A DNA stretch of 64,000 nucleotides from Blasia pusilla (Eukaryota; Marchantiophyta; Marchantiopsida; Blasiales), in contig CM114275.1 in NCBI GenBank assembly GCA_050084515.1, forward strand, positions 18,352,001 to 18,416,000, in the 5' to 3' direction. Of the stretch, positions 22,683-33,620 are shown piece by piece. The notes beneath the pieces are model-generated. The model saw nothing but the letters and a program-made list of their open reading frames with translations, had not been told where the DNA came from and ran no database searches. The position numbers were made by a program, and so were the translations under genes. Positions within the stretch are counted from its first letter, which is position 1. Each line of letters opens with the position of its first letter.

Positions 22683-22999
22683 TATCATATCTTTTAGGAT
22701 AGATTAATGAGTTTATGGTAGACCGCCATCAAGGATTTTGGAGGACAACCTCAAGAGGTCAAGAGTAACATGTTGAGGCCAAAGGTTACTTGAGAGAGCA
22801 GGTTTTCCCTTCATTTCGGCTCATTTAGAGTTATAGAGAGAAACTTACTATTTTGAGTAAGTTACCATTATGAATAGAGTTGATTTCCCACTTTTGAAAG
22901 TGGCACTTGACCCCCTAAAATAGGTCAAGAGCCAAGGAGGTAACGTGCAAGCAAAGATTAGCATGGAGAGAGTTGGGAAGAGGGACTGGGGCATACTCA

Positions 23000-23051
<52 letters not shown>

Positions 23052-23331
23052 TGGAGCTCATTTTCTCTTTGTTGAACTTCTTGGCAAGAGGCGGCGGAGC
23101 TTTGGTACTCCTTGCCTTGTGAATAAGCAAAGACTCTCATTAGGAGAGTGGGTTTGGTTTTACATGAGAGAGAGATGGATTTGTGTGCACATTATGAGAA
23201 ATATTGATTTATTTTGAGATATTTTGATACTCGATCGTCTTGAACTTTAGATGTCGTGAGTTAGTATGATATCTTATATATGTATTCGGTAACAGTGATA
23301 TATTTTTGTAGCGATACGTATGCACACAACA
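22683..23331 (+). repeat. 3' LTR of copy 2
   Basis: Starts TATCATATCTTTTAGGATAG and ends near GCACACAACA. It is homologous to the 5' LTR remnant at 19.08 kb and the solo LTR at 13.1 kb. It contains a (GA)n microsatellite at about 23,002-23,048 that is nearly absent in the other copies. The last ~120 bp (from about 23,211) repeat the segment that precedes the LTR. Confidence 0.75.
23002..23048 (+). repeat. (GA)n microsatellite
   Basis: Uninterrupted GA dinucleotides, expanded from a GAGAGAG run within the LTR. The open frames that cross it (SLSLSL / RERERE) are artefacts. Confidence 0.95.
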
Positions 23332-26110
23332 TGTATGCTAGCTAGTAAAACATGATTAAATAGGGAAATGAAAGGAAATATAGCTTGAATATGAAAAAAA
23401 AAAAAAATGTGCAATAGTTAAGAGGAGAGTGTTTCTTGCTTGCTAGTGACACTACAATAAGATGCATATGTATATTAGTTATGCTTAATATTATGGAAAA
23501 TATTTGTATCAAAATTAAAATCTAGTTAACACCCATATCCATATATTGCAACTTCAATGCTCTTTAATGATGCTTGGTGTGATTAAACTCTCATTTTTCT
23601 CTTCTATGGATTTAATAGTTCCATCCACTCTTAGATCCCACAACAAAAAATGAGGTTTTTTTATGAATCCATAGAGCCACAAGAGACAAGACACTCACAC
23701 CATAGCTGTAAAGTACACGCAAGTTTCTGAAATTATAAGTATGCATCTCAGAAACTAGTAGTTTGGGACTTGCAATGTGCGTAGCTAGAGGAACATTCTT
23801 TCATACTCGTTGTAGACTCACAAAATAATTGCAATATACATGCAAGGTTCTATTTTTTCAGTTTTAAGAGACTTGATACTTGAAAAGAACTAATAAAAGA
23901 GATAAATAAGGGTAAATAAAATCATAATTTTGGAACTTGTACATATTCCTCTTAATAATTATTATTGATCATTATAAAATAATATCTCGATTTCCAAGAT
24001 ATGACATATGTTGTATGTTGGATGAGACAAAAATGGGCTACAACCATTCTATTGCAATTCCCATAGAAGTCACATAAACACCTTCAATTCAATATGTATG
24101 GCATATCATATACATTTATCCAAAATGGACATATACAAGATCCAAGTTCTCAATCATAAAGATACCAACCTATCCTACATAAGTGTTTGGAGGAAACATG
24201 GACTGCCAAGCCATCATCGACGCAATTTTGTAGGAGATGGAGTGGCACCCGTTATAGGTGTGGATGGCTTCAAGAGGAATAACTCTTTCCTAAGAATTCT
24301 TGTGATACTTGTATAAACATACAACGATTTCCCACTGTCTTGTGGCTCTAGTAAGATTGTCACAAATCTAAACAAATTTGTGGATATATAGAGGATTAAC
24401 CAAGACTCTATTGCAAAGAAAAATCCTAATGTTTGATTGGTGGATCACCACTTATTAGTTTTAACGTAATTGCTATTTTGGTAGTGATTGAAAAAAACTA
24501 GTCAACACTCGCAAATCATCCTCGGGGTTTTTTTTCCAATATTTCAAGATTTCAATGCAACCATATCAAGGGTTTCAATACCATGCCACATCTAACACTT
24601 TTTCATTTATTGATCTTATGCAATTTCTAGTAATAAACATACCATAAAATGGAGAAAATACTCTCAAATGTATAAAGCTTAAATACCTATTTTTTTGTTG
24701 GTGAATCCTCTTTGAGCTATCTTTGAACTACCTAGGTGTGAATAATAGGTTGTCATGACCTCACTTACTCCTTGCAATGTATGAAACATTACTAGGACCA
24801 ATATTGCATGGAGATCTACAAAGCATACACATCTACACTCTCATAATATATTGTTAGTACTTGTTACACCTCCGAGATTGGGTTTTCCAGTCGATAGGTT
24901 CATCTTTAGACTAACAGCCAACCTAAGTGTTTTGTTGGGACCACCTTCCTTGGATGGTTGGTTCCATTAAATACCCTCATTTGTAACCTGATCTTTGTCT
25001 CCATGGAGCTATTGAGTTAGCCAAACACCACTTCTTACATATGAATGTTTTTTGTATTTCAGAAGACCGAACATTTATCAAATATTCTAATATTCCTTGG
25101 TGTAATCTTACAGAGCATGTTGAAATTTTATTTGCATTTACATATCCATCACTCCACAAAATATTTTGATTCAAAGCCTATCATATTGAGTTCTTCACAT
25201 GGGGGAGAAGAGGAGAGTGCATAAGAGGAATTTCCACCATTCTTTTTGTGACAAGTCTCTCCTTTCATTCGTTAAATTGAAAGAAGATTATGTGCAACAT
25301 AGTATAGGATCTAAAACCGTTTTTCCACTCCATGATGGGACAAAGAGAGTGGGATGGAGGTAAATTCAACATCCCCTTACATTATTATAATCCATGGATG
25401 AAGAGCATTTGGGAGGAAACTTTAGGAAAGGAGATCTCCATGTAAGAATACTAGAAGAGAGATGGGGAAGGATAGTGGTAGTCCAACATATCTTCATGCA
25501 TATGCTTATGTTTGAGTGTAGAAGGATGAATGTTGATTGGAGCAAAGAGTTATGTAGTCGTGGATAGGATACTTAGAGTAAAGTATCTAGATCGTTGCAA
25601 TAGAAAAAAATTCATCAATATATTTGATACGGATATGACGGATTAAGTCATTAAGCAAAAAAACTACCCGGAAGTTGAGTTGGTTAAGCAGATAATGAAG
25701 GCTAAACTAGAATTTGAAAATGAATCATTGATGAAAAAAAATGAAGGTAAGGGGTCAAAAACTATTGGATTGGTGCCTCGAGTCATTGGCAAGAGTTCAA
25801 GGGTTGGAGAAGATGATGGTGAATGTGATTGATGCTCAGAGCAAGATTGAAGGATACCTTGACATTCTCACATTGAAAGGTAAATGCATACTCATTGTGG
25901 ATTGAATGGACATAAATACCTATATTGGATCTTACTAGAAGTTAGTTACAGATTTAAATTGAAACTTTCCAAAGACTAAATAGAACATATGTGTATCATA
26001 TTTTGTGAAGATTGGATTGGTTCCGTATGCTAGCTAGTCCTAGAATTTTATTTTTTGTTTTCCACCTTTTAGTGTGCCCTTTGAGAACTATTCTTGGACA
26101 ACTTCTATGA
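23332..26110. other. AT-rich intergenic DNA, no gene recognised
   Basis: A long gene-poor stretch. Short frames at 24,098-24,316 (plus) and 24,977-25,174 (minus) have no motifs. Around 25.6-25.9 kb a plus-strand frame with scattered stops looks weakly protein-like (charged, helical) and precedes the chromodomain remnant at 26.13 kb, so it may be part of the same decayed chromovirus. No RNA gene was seen. Confidence 0.35.
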
Positions 26111-26124
26111 AGTCGGACATCTTG

Positions 26125-26262
26125 CTTTCAAAATATAGGGCCAACAACTTTAAGTACTTTTTGACGTGAAAGGGAAATCATGTGAAGGAAGCAACCTAGA
26201 TTGTAGAGGCCGATTTGGAACACGCTCAAGAAGTGTTACAAGACTTTAAACACATATAAGGA
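26125..26262 (+). pseudogene. Chromodomain remnant of a chromovirus
   Basis: The plus-strand reading resembles the chromodomain at 11.43-11.73 kb: KYFLT(stop)KGNHVKEAT then IVEADLEHAQEVLQDFK. Two Trp codons of the usual domain have become stops (TGA and TAG). It lies about 100 bp upstream of the central gypsy element and is independent of it. Confidence 0.7.
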
Positions 26263-26365
26263 ATGCACATGCATTAGTTTTTGGAGATGCTAGAGACATG
26301 ACTCGTAATCTTTGGAAGCTTGGTCTAGAGAATTGTTGTTACTAGAATGTGCTAGTTTTGGAGTA

Positions 26366-26732
26366 TGTCATGACCATACCGATTATGTCGTAGAGTATAG
26401 TCTGGTAGTAGAGGCCATACCTTATGTAGGGCCGTAGTGTCTAGGTAGAGATGCGGTTTCATACATAGGGTTGGGGGTTTCTCAGTTGAGGGTGAATTTT
26501 CCCGTAGGGCCCGCTCTTAGGTTGGAGGATATAGTGTGGAGTGCACTCAAAGAACAGTTAGTTCTTTGAGTTGAGCCTGTTGCGTTGGGAGTTAGCCTTG
26601 GTAGTAAGTAGAGCTCTTGGCTATGGTGGTTCCGCAAGCTTCGATCTGGATTCTCCCATCGTGGAGTGGGTTTGGCTCGATTTTATGTGATTATATATGT
26701 GTTTTATTACAGTAGGTATTTCATAGATTTCA
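26366..26732 (+). repeat. 5' LTR (lacks the terminal ~106 bp block)
   Basis: Collinear with 35,345-35,712 of the 3' LTR at high identity, from TGTCATGACC to GATTTCA. It contains the hairpin CTCAAAGAAC-AGTTA-GTTCTTTGAG (26,546-26,570). After GATTTCA the 3' LTR and the solo LTR continue with the TTGTGTTTGTGG...CACGACA block, but the 5' copy goes directly into CTCAAAGAAC and the leader. Confidence 0.9.
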
Positions 26733-26742
26733 CTCAAAGAAC
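26733..26742 (+). promoter_or_regulatory. Candidate self-complementary primer-binding site
   Basis: CTCAAAGAAC begins one base after the end of the 5' LTR, where a primer-binding site belongs. It repeats a 10-mer inside the LTR (26,546-26,555) and is the exact complement of GTTCTTTGAG (26,561-26,570). It does not resemble the usual plant PBS for initiator Met-tRNA (TGGTATCAGAGC). Self-primed reverse transcription is known in the Tf1 group. Whether it applies here is inference. Confidence 0.45.
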
Positions 26743-27909
26743 TAGAGTAGATCGATGGTAGCTTCGATTGTGGATCAGTAGGATCTCGTTAGGGCTGATT
26801 GTGTACTCAGCCGTGGATGTTCATGGCTTGTAGCCTATGTTGAAGGTGTTAATCTGGTGCGTGGATGGTTGAGAAAGAAGCACCTTGCTGAGAGCTTTCC
26901 AACGTGCTTTAGATTGCCGGATTTCGTCAAGGGAGTTGGAAGTTATCAAGGATTGAAGATTTTGGTTCGTGTTTGACGATTTTCTGATGTGGAGAGCTTG
27001 GAGTGCGGAATCTCTGTTCAAGTTCATCCAGATTGGGTGAGAGATTCATGTTGCTACTTGTATTTTGATCTCATGTGAAGCTATCTGCTTGAGTGTGTGG
27101 AGTGTTGCGGATTTCAGTGTGCATGAATCTGGGCGGAAGCGCTGTCGGATTTGCGATTCTGGAGGTGTATGGACAGCAAGTTTGTCTGGAGGCTTCGAGG
27201 CAACTCGTGGTAGCTCGGGGCGAGTGGGCATGAGAGGCGGAGTAAGGAGCAAGGAGCAAGCAAGCAAGCTTGCTTGGGCGTGAGGTAGTTTTTGCAAGAT
27301 TTGTGATTTCAGTGTTGCATAACTGGTCACCCATCTTTGGGCTATTCTGCCTGGAAGACGCTTAACTGCTAAGTTCTTAACTATGCTAGTGTACACACTG
27401 GTGTAGCTCATTTGGTGCTATTCGGAGATGTGTTAGATGCTTTATCCATCTCAAGTTTTTGGTTGATGGACCTCTAGCGCATCGTACGGTGTAGCCTCTC
27501 CATGCAGGTGATATTTTCAGGTTGCGAGTCCGACTAGCACGTCATCGATCCGCGGCGGAGTAGCTATTGCGTTAGAATTGTGTGGTGGGTTCTGTGGATT
27601 CAGGGGCATTGCATTTGGTGGATTTTGCTACCTTGATTTCCATTTGTGATTGGAGGGTTGTCGTTGGACTTCCTGTGTTTGGATCCCCTTCATCGTTGCT
27701 TCTTGCTTGCGCGCCCATTGTTAGGGTTGACATTAATTTCCAGAGTAGTGTTACTCCTGTGTGCTACCGGTAGTGAGGCTGGTGTGATGTCCAGTAGACC
27801 GTGGGAGGCTTCTTGTGGTGATGACAGGTTAGGTTGCCTACACCCATAGCTAGTAGAGCTAGAATAGTACATCAACATCGATGTCACTTGGTTACTTAGT
27901 GGTGGTAAT
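26743..27909 (+). other. 5' leader of the element
   Basis: About 1.17 kb between the candidate primer site and the first gag ATG. Frames on both strands are short and lack motifs. The length is within the range for gypsy leaders. Nothing else could be recognised. Confidence 0.5.
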
Positions 27910-29580
27910 TTGGTGGTGGTGCGGCATCGGCGTTGGTCATCACGGAGCTGTCTGGTGGTCTGGTTGGGGCCGTGGTGCGGACAATGGTGGTTTTACATGA
28001 GGTATCGACTACCTTTTCCACTTCCGACGGTTGATGAAGAGGAGGACGAGGATGTTCCAAACACGGAGTCTTCTACGTTGTTATCGAGTGTTGCAGCCCC
28101 ATTGATTTGGGAGATGGACGGGATATATGGGGCCATGAAGGGCCCACGACAATACTTGGGTGCAGTGGGCACCATTGAGTTGGAGGACTTCATGCAGGAG
28201 TTTGATAGGTGGTGTGATATGCAGATGTTGTGGAACGCCACGTTGTTTACACCCTTCTTGGCTTGGAAGGGGTTATTTCAGCACTTGGAGGGACCATCCA
28301 TGGATGATTACCATGAGTTTAGGAAGGACCATGTTGCTAAGATTGAGGCGTGGAGACAGTATTGGTCTCCAAGCTATGTGTCTATCACCCATGGTGGTAT
28401 TGGTAGTAGTGCTCCTACTATGCCATCCAGCCCGACGTTGAGTGGTACGTGTACGAGCCGGAGTGGGGGTACCAGTGGAGGTACCGGTGGGGGGACTAGT
28501 GCCCCACCATCGTTCAGCCCGGTTGCATTGTTCTTCAAGAGGTTGAAGAAGAACTATCAGGGAGTGAATACAGAGAAGTTTAGGAGTCTTCACGAATTTG
28601 AGCGAAAGACTGGTGAGAGTCTTCGTGAGGCATACACTCGTATGCGACGCTTGATTTTAGTTACCCAGGGTGTGACTGAGGCTCAGGCAGTCCAGTTTTG
28701 GTATGGGATCTTGGACAGAGAGTTGGGTCGCAGGGTACATGATGCTACTCTTATGAGTGATGATTCACCCACATTGACCCATGTGTTTGTTCTATCTGAG
28801 AAGATTGAGCTTAACATGGTGGAGGAGAGAGTGGTGACATCCGCATTCAGTAGGGATACAACTACTACTTCTCGTGTTCAGCAGTCCACCTCACAATCTC
28901 ATAGTAGTGGTGGTGGTAGTAGTAGTGGGAGTCGTGGGGGGTACACACGACCTCAGTGAGGTCCTAGAGGGACACCTGCGTAGAGACCATTGCCTTCATT
29001 TGCTGCCCCGCAACAAGGACAGTCATGTTGGACATGTGGAGGTGATCATGTTAGGTGGTTTTGTCCCCAAGAGGATGGGAGACGGACTTTGGAGGATGGG
29101 CCTCATTCGGCCCCAACTCAGTGTGATCATTGCGGGAGACCAGGTCATCCTCGAGAGCGTTGCTTTGATCTTCATCCAGAGTTGAGATCAGGCCGCGGCG
29201 ATGGTGAAGTAGCTCCGAGAGGCCGAGGTGGTAGAGGTGGTAGGGGTGGTAGAGGTAGACTAGTGGTTGGAGAGACTACGGTGGCTACCCCTACCACTAC
29301 GACAGAGTCAGCTATGGCTGCCAGGATTGAGCAATTGGAGCAGAAGTTGGCTACTATGGTTGATATCCAACATAGAGCAGGTTCGGGAGCAAGGGCTTTC
29401 ACCTCTTATGGAGGGGATGATCTCTCTTATATGGCAAGTGCAGCACTGGTAGAGGCATCAGCTGCAGTTACAAGAGGAGCCAATCGAGCGTTAGAGCCAC
29501 GTGGTGCTATTGTGGAGTTGGACCCACGAAGGGGTGAGGCTGGGAGGCAGGCTAGGCTTCCCGTCATTCTTGTTGCATGA
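27910..29580 (+). pseudogene. Gag with two CCHC zinc knuckles
   Basis: The first open frame (349 codons from 27,910) contains a capsid-like region with ELEDFMQEFDRWCDMQ and LFQHLEGPSMDDYHEF, collinear with copy 3 at 57.6-57.9 kb. A retrotransposon-gag core follows (VALFFKRLKKNYQGV ... LHEFERKTGESLREAYTRM). After a Ser/Gly-rich hinge come TGA at 28,957 and TAG at 28,981, both in the same frame. The continuation has two knuckles, CWTCGGDHVRWFC and CDHCGRPGHPRERC, expected to bind RNA, then a Gly/Arg-rich stretch and a short coiled coil (MAARIEQLEQKLATM). The frame is lost near 29,578. The first ATG is the obvious start, but the N-terminal 60 residues are not conserved and the true start could be internal. 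Confidence 0.85.
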
Positions 29581-30400
29581 GGTGCTTAGGACTCCATCCA
29601 TGGTTCCTACGCAGCCTATTGAGCCGACAATGGGGACAGAGGCATCTACATCGCGTGTAGTAGACACGGATGCAACATCCAGTGCAATAGTGCGGATGGA
29701 AACTTCAGTGTTGGGATCCCCATTATTTTCGGCCACGGAGCTGATGGCTTTAGGAATTGACTTAGCTCCTGTATTTCAGCTAGCAGCCACGTTGTGTGAA
29801 CGTGGGGGTATTACTGCTACACGTGCTGAGGTGGATGAGGGTGTTGCGGTGGAGCGACCCTCTATGTCAAGTGTAGCATTGAGTACCAATGCTACTTGGC
29901 ACGAAGCAGCAGCGAAGATGGATGCATTACTAGCCCGGCCAGCCATTGATCGTGAGAGGCTTACACCTGGTGTATGTATGTTGGACAACCGGAGTGGGAT
30001 ATTCCGATTGGTGAGTCCTACAGGATAGGTGTATAGACTAGATAGAGTCTTGTTAGACTCTGGTGCCCAACCTTTGATGTTGGGAAAGGCGGCATGTATT
30101 GGTTTGGGAATTCGGAGGTCAAAACTTGATCCTTGCCCATTCTAGATTCAAACATCACTTGGAGGAGCCAATGATAGGTCTCAATTCATGACACAAGAGA
30201 AGTTTTTTGTACAGTTGAGACCAGATTATGCGATTGATAGCTCTTGGTTGGGAGTACCTGCAGTGGTCACATCAGCCGAGTCGTATGATGTACTAGTTGG
30301 AGGAGCAGTATTGTATCCGATGGGTTTTCAGATGGACTACTGGACTGAGATAGCATCTTATAGACCTGGTTGGCAGTCCGGGGATGGCCGTATGAGCTAG
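29581..30400 (+). pseudogene. Gag-pol linker and aspartic protease
   Basis: Read one frame over from gag. The linker includes ALGIDLAPVFQLAATLC, matched in copy 3 near 56.5 kb (LGGTPVEVFRLAATLC). TAG at 30,026 and TAG at 30,143 interrupt. Between them RVLLDSGAQPLMLGKAAC carries the protease active site as DSG, followed by GLGIR. Later VPAVVTSAESYDVLVGG matches the distal part of gypsy proteases. Copy 3 has SLMLGKAAF with the active site degraded to DSE. DSG instead of DTG is tolerated in retropepsin-like enzymes. The frame runs into TAG at 30,398. Confidence 0.7.
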
Positions 30401-30664
30401 GTTCCTGTGAGGTTTATTTATGGGGCTCAACCAAGAGGGTCTTCCCCAACGGTGTTAGCATCTGTGGTTGGTTTAGTGGAGTAGTCACTTGGCCAGGAGA
30501 CTTTTGGGAGGGTAATCTTTCTTCTTTGCATTCTCTTCTGCATGAGGAGGTAGAGGAGGTCCCTAGTTTTGCAGCAGTGGCATCCTCATCGTTGGATGTG
30601 CCACTTTGGAGTTCAGGCGGTGCACTACGGCAAGAGGCTGATTCGCCTAGTGCGAGAGGCTTGG

Positions 30665-31940
30665 TGTGAGGCCGTTATACCTCACGAGGAAGAGGAGGCC
30701 CCACGGCGGACTCCTACTTCTGGTCCAGTTGGGTTATCCCCTTTGGATACTACACCCATTGTATGACATTATTCGCCGGAGGGCATTTTTGTGTTAGATC
30801 TCTTTGGTGGGATTAGCACTGGTTTGGCTGCAGTGTCGCAGACCGGTATTCCTGTGCGGAGATACGTGTATGTGGAGCGAGATGAGACGGCTCAGAGAGT
30901 CTCATTCCGACATATCGGTGAGTTGATGCGGAGATATCCTGAGTTGTTGCCGTTACACATTGCATTTTTGGGGGCGCAGGACCTTGGGAGAGGGTTGGTC
31001 CTGTGGATTTGGTGATTGCTGGATGGCCATGTCAGGGTCATACACGTGTTGGTCGTGGTGAGGGATTACACGACCCTAGGTCTCGATTATTTTGGGAGAT
31101 ATTACGGGTGTTACGACATCTTCAGGTTCATCAGGCACTGCTCCAGCTTATATTCTGGAGAATGTTCCATTGTTGGGTGACACTCGGACTCGGATGATGG
31201 AGAGTGTTCATGAGGTGCGGTCTTGGATTAGACCAGCCGTGTTGTTGGATGGAGTGCGAGTTGGCTCACGTGCACATCGTCCACGCTTGTGGTGGACAAA
31301 CTTGTTGCCTAGGGAGGTTCTACGTCAAGCATATGATGCAGTGCAGCGGGATCCTTGCCTTACAATGGATAGTATCTTGGATACTGGGCGACTTTCTAAG
31401 GTGGTGAGGGTTATTGATCGGTCACCCATGGCAGTGGTGAACCGTGTGGGCCAACCTAGGATGGCACTACCCACATTTGTGAGTTTTCCCTCGTCACATG
31501 CCTACAGGGAAGGTGGTCTCGAGCTTGTATGGGATTCTCATGTGCGACAGTTGGTGGAGCCTAACGCTGATGAGAGAGAGCGTGCGATGGGATTTGCTAC
31601 TGATGTGACAACGGTTGCTTCCATTTCTGAGGCTTCACGACGTCATGTGTTGGGTCAGGCCATGGACCTTAATTGTTTGACTTGGATTTTGAGTCTTGGT
31701 ATGGCCGAGCAGTGTCGACTTCGGACTATGTCTATGGGTCTTCCACCCCTTGTGATGAGCTCAATGGCTACCGGGACGGTAGAGGCATCGGTTGGGGACG
31801 AGGAGAGTAGTATTTTGCATCCTTGGAGTAAATGGGATGTAATGGCTGGGCATGTGGAGTTGGTTGCTCATGCTAGTGGAGGAGTTATTTGCTCAGATGA
31901 TGGTGTAGCTAAGGATGTACCATCTTGTGAGGGGGTTGCG
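30665..31940 (+). pseudogene. Cytosine-C5 DNA methyltransferase domain
   Basis: Motifs of the C5-methyltransferase fold occur in order over three frames. Motif I, the SAM-binding loop, is VLDLFGGISTGL at 30,791. After YVYVERDE comes motif IV, DLVIAGWPCQGH, with catalytic Cys at 31,030-31,032. Motif VI is ILENVP at about 31,152 with the catalytic Glu. Motif VIII is RAHRPRLWW near 31.27 kb. Motifs IX-X are ERERAMGF and SRRHVLGQAMDLNCLTWI near 31.57-31.69 kb. The enzyme would transfer methyl from SAM to cytosine C5. The C-terminal part recalls DNMT3/DRM enzymes, but PCQ is typical of DNMT1/CMT and bacterial enzymes, so the subfamily is unresolved. Frameshifts near 30,985 and 31,115-31,140, TGA at 30,764 and TAG at 31,941 make this copy inactive. 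Copy 3 has the same domain in the same place. Confidence 0.88.
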
Positions 31941-31943
31941 TAG

Positions 31944-33005
31944 CAGCCAACGGAGTCATCCTCTCCCTCTAGTGTGCAAGTGGAGGAGACTTGGGAGCCA
32001 TTACTTGGGCTTACGGGAGGTGAGAAACGATGCTTGACACAGTTCCTACGTGCTTATAGGAGTTTTTTTGCCTTTAGCATGAAGGAGTTAGGTGCTTTGG
32101 TTGGACCCGGTATACGGATTGATTTTGCTAGTGATTCGCCAATCTTCTGTCGTCCCTACCGATATAGTGATATGGAGAGGGACCTGATTCAGAGTAGGAC
32201 GTTGGACCTTTTGGAGGTTGGATTAGTGGAGTTCTCGCATGGAGAGTATGCATCAGCCACTGTCATGCCTGCTAAAAAGGATGTGCATGGCAACTACACG
32301 GATAGGAGGATGTGTGGAGATTATCGTCCTATCAATCGGCACACCAAGGCTGATAGGTATGCCATGCCTACACCTGAGGAGATCTTTGATGTGGTGGGAC
32401 ACGCAAAGATTTTCAGTACTTTGGATCTTTGGGCAGGATACCATCAGTTGCCAATTCGAGAGAGTGACAAGGCCAAGACAACATTTTGGGGTGTCAACTC
32501 TCATGGCAAGGATTGTTTGTACCAGTGGAAATTCTTACCCTTTGGGTTGAAGAATGCACCTGCGGAGTTTCAGAGAGTGATGGACAGGATCCTAGCAGGG
32601 TTGGATTTTATTCGGTGTTACATTAATGATATCTTGGTGTTCAGTAACACGGTGGAGGAGCATCAGATACATTTGCAGATTGTGTTTGAGCGGTTGAAAG
32701 CTCATGGTCTACGTTTGCATCCAGGAAAGTGTAAGTTCTTCCATGAGGATGTTGAGTATTTGGGTCATGTGATCTATCCAGGTGGTTTGGGATTTCAGCA
32801 AGCAAAGGTGGAGGCTATTGCACTTATTCCTTGTCTGGTAGATGTAAGTAGAGTTCGGGCATTCATGGGATTGGCAAACTACTATCGGAGGTATGTGAAG
32901 GGATTTAGTGCTATGGCAAAGACTTTGAACCAATTGTTGAAATCAGATCAGGAGTGGCACTGGGAAGATGATCAGGAGAGAGCTTTTGTGGAGCTCAAGG
33001 CCTAG
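31944..33005 (+). pseudogene. Reverse transcriptase (YINDIL, one catalytic Asp lost)
   Basis: A 354-codon open stretch with all gypsy RT landmarks: ATVMPAKKDVHGNY, CGDYRPINRHTKADRYAMP, TLDLWAGYHQLPI, FLPFGLKNAPAEFQRVMD, and the catalytic box CYINDILVFS. The first Asp of the conserved YIDD pair is Asn here (GAT to AAT); copy 3 retains YIDD. The thumb follows (YLGHVIYPGGLGFQQAKVEA) and FMGLANYYRRYVKGFS. It is in frame with the methyltransferase C-terminus across TAG 31,941 and with RNase H across TAG 33,003, so all were one polyprotein. Confidence 0.93.
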
Positions 33006-33620
33006 TTGGTGGCGGCGCCTATCTTGAGGAGACCTATCAGAGGGCGCCCATTTCAGTTACACACTGATTGGAGTAGGTTGGGACTTGGAGCGGTGTTGAC
33101 ACAACATGATGATGAGCACATGGAGTTTATGGTGGCCTATGCAAGTCGTTCGAATAATGCAGCAGAGTCGCACTATAGTTCATATGAGGGAGAGTGTTGG
33201 GCAGGAGTGTGGGCTGTGGCACACTTTAGGTTTTACTTGTTGGGCACACAATTTACCCTTGTTATTGATCACCAGCTGCTCAAGTGGTTGATGGAGTCTG
33301 ACAAGCTTATAGGGAAGCTTACACATTGGGCTCTTATCTTACAGGAGTTTGACTTCCAGGTGGTACATAGACCTGGAGTTGCCAACCTTGATGCTGATGG
33401 GTTGAGTAGGAACCCATGTACTAGCCAAGAGGATGCAACAAGGGCTAGATGGCATGGCGAGGTTGATGAGGAGATGGTGCCACGTTGGCATGCAACTGCC
33501 TTTTTATGTTGGTTAGGGGTGGACTCTAGTTTGGAGGACCACATGACATCTTACTCTAGTCAGAGGGTAGATGGCCAACCTTCAGATCCTAAGGTTGGAG
33601 ATGGTGGTACGGATCAGCGT
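33006..33620 (+). pseudogene. RNase H domain
   Basis: Continues in the RT frame. FQLHTDWSRLGLGAVLTQ holds the first catalytic Asp of the TDAS-type motif (TDWS here). Then come VAYASRSNNAAESHYSSYEGE with the Glu, and TLVIDHQLLKWLM with an Asp. The end is GVANLDADGLSRNP, the classic gypsy terminus. The domain degrades the RNA strand of the RNA:DNA hybrid. Its beginning is separated from RT only by TAG 33,003. Confidence 0.88.

Larger units (their letters stand above)
19080..23331 (+). mobile_element. Degenerate Ty3/gypsy with PHD tail (copy 2)
   Basis: Flanked by diverged LTRs (19,080-19,430 and 22,683-23,331) and carrying RT, a piece of RNase H, integrase and a PHD-like C-terminus in that order. 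The frames align with the central element at 26.4-35.8 kb (for example CMLCGSA in both), so they are relatives. Gag, protease and the methyltransferase are absent: the interior begins in the linker just upstream of RT. Many stops and indels show it is old. Before the 3' LTR lies a polypurine run followed by an extra copy of the LTR's 3' end. Confidence 0.8.

Noticed and set aside
22915-23217. ORFs with SLSLSL or RERERE repeats
   Set aside because: Translation of the (GA)n microsatellite in an LTR.
26733-26760. tRNA-type primer-binding site after the 5' LTR
   Set aside because: No match to the usual initiator-Met tRNA complement was found; only the self-complementary 10-mer is visible.
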